DNA from: Methanobrevibacter millerae | Lineage (GTDB): Archaea; Methanobacteriota; Methanobacteria; Methanobacteriales; Methanobacteriaceae | Assembly: GCF_900103415.1 (NCBI RefSeq) | Contig: NZ_FMXB01000002.1 | Coordinates: 82,257 to 146,256 of the forward strand | DNA length: 64,000 nucleotides | Reading direction: 5' to 3' | Shown: positions 62,220 to 64,000 of the stretch, in pieces | How the letters are laid out: each line of letters begins with the position of its first letter | Numbering within the stretch: position 1 is the stretch's first letter | Made by a program: the position numbers and the translations under genes | Notes under the pieces: model-generated | Told to the model about the DNA's origin: nothing | Databases searched by the model: none | The model's input: only the letters and a program-made list of their open reading frames with translations

Positions 62220-63422
62220 TCAACCCCTTCCAAGTTCCTTATGAGCTCTTGCCAAGTGTCCGGCAGCCAATGCACCGATAAGGGACAATTCCCCTGCAAG
62301 AACCGTACTTGCAACGATTTCGGCAAATTCATGGGCTTTGCCTGAACCGGCAACACCTAAAATATTCAATCCTTCATTTGCAGCTTCAAGACTTGTTCCT
62401 CCGCCTACAGTGGCAATAGGCAAGTCAGGCAAGTTAACTGAGAAGTATAAATCTCCGTCACGAGCTTCGGCAGTCGTAATGCCCAGAGAACCTTCAACGA
62501 CATGAGCCGCATCCTGGCCCGTAGCCAAAAAGATTGCTGCAACCATGTTTGCATAATGCGCATTGTATGCGTGAGAAGCACTGACAGCTGAGCCTATAAG
62601 GTTTTTGGCTATATTAACCTCTTCCATGGCTTCCGCCGTGGTTTTAAGTTTCTGATTAACGATATCCTTAGGAATCAGGATGTCTGCAACAACGCTTTTT
62701 CCCCTTCCTTCAATGATATTGATTGCCGCAGGCTTCTTATCGACGCAGGCATTTCCGCTTAAGGCAATGTGTCTGGCAGTCGTTTCGCTGGCCATCTTGT
62801 CGAGAATCTTTTCGGTGGCTATCGTGACCATGTTCATGCCCATACTGTCTCCTGTGGAATATACGAAGCGAGGATAAACATAAACGCCCGCAATTAATAT
62901 CGGATCGATTTTAAGGAGTTTTCCGTGTGATGTTGTGGATTCGGCAATTTCTTTAAGTTCAGCGAAATTATCAATAAACCATTCCTTAATCCTTATGGAC
63001 TCTGATGCGTTTTCGGTTTTGATTACCGGAGCTCTGGTCATGATGTCTGATATGACGTGTGCATTGACTCCGCCTGATGCAGTAATGGTGGAAGCTCCCC
63101 TGTTTATTGATGCGACAAGCGCTCCTTCAGAGGTTGCAAGAGGAACGAAAACTTCCCTTTTGCATTTATCCCCATTGATTTTTAAAGGACCTGCAATACC
63201 CATAGGCAATTGCAGAACTCCGATTGAATTTTCAATGTTTCTGGCGGAAGCCCTTTCCATATCCAGAGAATAATTGGCTATATTGTCCAGTTTAATTGAA
63301 TATTTCCTTTCAAGGAATTCCCTTCTGATGTCTGTGGCTTCACTGGCTGAAACTTCCCTGTCGACCTGGTAAAGTTTCATTTCACCGTTCAAAAGTTTAT
63401 CAATAATTTCTGAGTGATTCAT
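62220..63422 (-). CDS. hmgA: HMG-CoA reductase (class I)
   Basis: 400 residues. It reduces HMG-CoA to mevalonate for archaeal lipid synthesis. ENSIGVLQLPMGIAGPL near 68, VPLATSEGALVAS near 90 (catalytic Glu), GDSMGMNMV near 190 and the GTGQDAA-like ATGQDAAHVVEGS near 305, with the His of SGKAHEFAE near 360. AAAGGGAAA precedes the ATG. It begins right after the sucD stop. Confidence 0.95.
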   Translation of the reverse strand: MNHSEIIDKLLNGEMKLYQVDREVSASEATDIRREFLERKYSIKLDNIANYSLDMERASARNIENSIGVLQLPMGIAGPLKINGDKCKREVFVPLATSEGALVASINRGASTITASGGVNAHVISDIMTRAPVIKTENASESIRIKEWFIDNFAELKEIAESTTSHGKLLKIDPILIAGVYVYPRFVYSTGDSMGMNMVTIATEKILDKMASETTARHIALSGNACVDKKPAAINIIEGRGKSVVADILIPKDIVNQKLKTTAEAMEEVNIAKNLIGSAVSASHAYNAHYANMVAAIFLATGQDAAHVVEGSLGITTAEARDGDLYFSVNLPDLPIATVGGGTSLEAANEGLNILGVAGSGKAHEFAEIVASTVLAGELSLIGALAAGHLARAHKELGRG

Positions 63423-63423
63423 C

Positions 63424-64000
63424 TTAAATTTCCCTTTTAATTAATTCAACGATTTCTGACGGCATTTTTGCAACTTCAACGCCGGCGTCATTCAATGCTT
63501 CGGTCTTGCTTGCTACGGTACCGGTATTACCCTGAATGATAGCTCCTGCGTGACCCATTCTTTTTCCAGGAGGTGCAGTTCTTCCTGCGATGTATGAAAC
63601 GACAGGCTTGGTCATTTCATTTTTAATGTATTCCGCTGCGTTTTCCTCTGCGTTTCCTCCGATTTCACCTATTAATACAACTGCTTCAGTGTCAGGGTCG
63701 TTTTCAAACCTTTCAAGAATGCCTATGTAGTTTGTACCGATAACAGGGTCTCCTCCGATTCCGACACAGGTACTCTGGCCGATTCCCGCACGGGTAAGTT
63801 CGCTGGCTATTTCGTAGGTTAACGTACCGCTTCTTGAAATTACGCCCACATTTCCTTCAGCAAAGATGTGTGTCGGCATGATACCAAGCTTTCCGACACC
63901 AGGTGAGATTACTCCAGGAGTGTTCGGGCCGATGACGGTAGTTCCCATCTGATCGGCATATGCCATTATGTCCAGTGAATCGTGGACAGGAATGTGTTCG
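63424..64000 (-). CDS. sucD: Succinyl-CoA synthetase alpha subunit, C-terminal part (truncated by window edge)
   Basis: The frame is open to the window edge and the reading [13 protein letters not shown]-like at 63961-64000 continues the protein, so the 63966 ATG is internal. [28 protein letters not shown] and [10 protein letters not shown] carry the phosphohistidine (in GHAGA). It makes succinyl-CoA, part of the partial reductive TCA cycle of methanogens. It precedes hmgA by one base on this strand. Confidence 0.94.
   Translation of the reverse strand, partial: EHIPVHDSLDIMAYADQMGTTVIGPNTPGVISPGVGKLGIMPTHIFAEGNVGVISRSGTLTYEIASELTRAGIGQSTCVGIGGDPVIGTNYIGILERFENDPDTEAVVLIGEIGGNAEENAAEYIKNEMTKPVVSYIAGRTAPPGKRMGHAGAIIQGNTGTVASKTEALNDAGVEVAKMPSEIVELIKREI

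Noticed and set aside
62216-62356. Longer form of the small protein after hmgA
   Set aside because: The extra codons are antisense-free readings of the hmgA end in another frame. The ribosome site GGAAGGGG points to the ATG at 62215.

Overview
The window looks like a chromosomal piece of a host-associated Methanobrevibacter-type methanogen (Methanobacteriales, Archaea). The evidence is pseudomurein-binding repeats and Methanobrevibacter-style adhesin-like surface proteins, an archaeal histone, thermosome, LSm, L7Ae, aIF2 gamma, aIF5B, Rpo7 and Spt4, class I HMG-CoA reductase, tRNA-intron endonuclease, AT-rich DNA and TATA-box promoters. Genes are packed tightly, and several convergent pairs share a few bases at their stop codons. 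I saw no rRNA, tRNA or CRISPR array.

Layout. 1-5.7 kb is a very AT-rich defence region: the 3' end of a type I restriction specificity gene (hsdS), a tyrosine recombinase, a second hsdS in inverted orientation, then a PLD nuclease-helicase fusion translationally coupled to a methyltransferase. The inverted arrangement with a shared repeat is the signature of a phase-variable hsdS locus. 5.7-10.2 kb is one operon: class II glutamine amidotransferase, two different glutamate-cysteine-ligase-like enzymes and an FdhD-like sulfurtransferase. 10.2-14.5 kb holds a methyltransferase, a transposase remnant and a large surface protein with a papain-type protease domain. 14.5-27.9 kb is mixed metabolism: E1-like ThiF/MoeB protein, NAD kinase, asparagine synthetase, MetY and MetX (methionine/homocysteine), RNase III, L37e, LSm, a PUA protein, the ArfB deformylase, and several small unknown proteins. 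27.9-35.2 kb has three tandem rubredoxins, a hexapeptide acyltransferase, a SWIM-SNF2 helicase, a PAP2 phosphatase and a KH/PP-loop ATPase with a zinc-ribbon partner.

35.3-43.8 kb runs on the minus strand. It starts with L7Ae and continues S28e, L24e, Ndk, aIF5B, S6e, aIF2 gamma, a PIN protein, Rpo7, Spt4, dephospho-CoA kinase, S24e and S27ae, followed after a terminator by ArgH. It is a classic archaeal translation/transcription cluster. 44-50.5 kb carries histone, threonine synthase, a frameshifted small gene, membrane proteins, TrpRS, EndA and a DtxR-family metal regulator. 50.6-59.5 kb holds two more giant surface proteins around the thermosome gene. The right end has a TPR protein, a zinc ribbon, a DUF116 protein, HMG-CoA reductase and the truncated succinyl-CoA synthetase alpha subunit.

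The points I consider most worth a second look are the invertible hsdS locus with a perfect palindrome at the 5' end of the silent copy, the amidotransferase/double-ligase/FdhD operon, and a DtxR-type operator at 35258-35273. That operator matches the one in front of the DtxR gene itself and appears to drive an unannotated short RNA or 32-residue protein. Functions are assigned from recalled family features without database searches.
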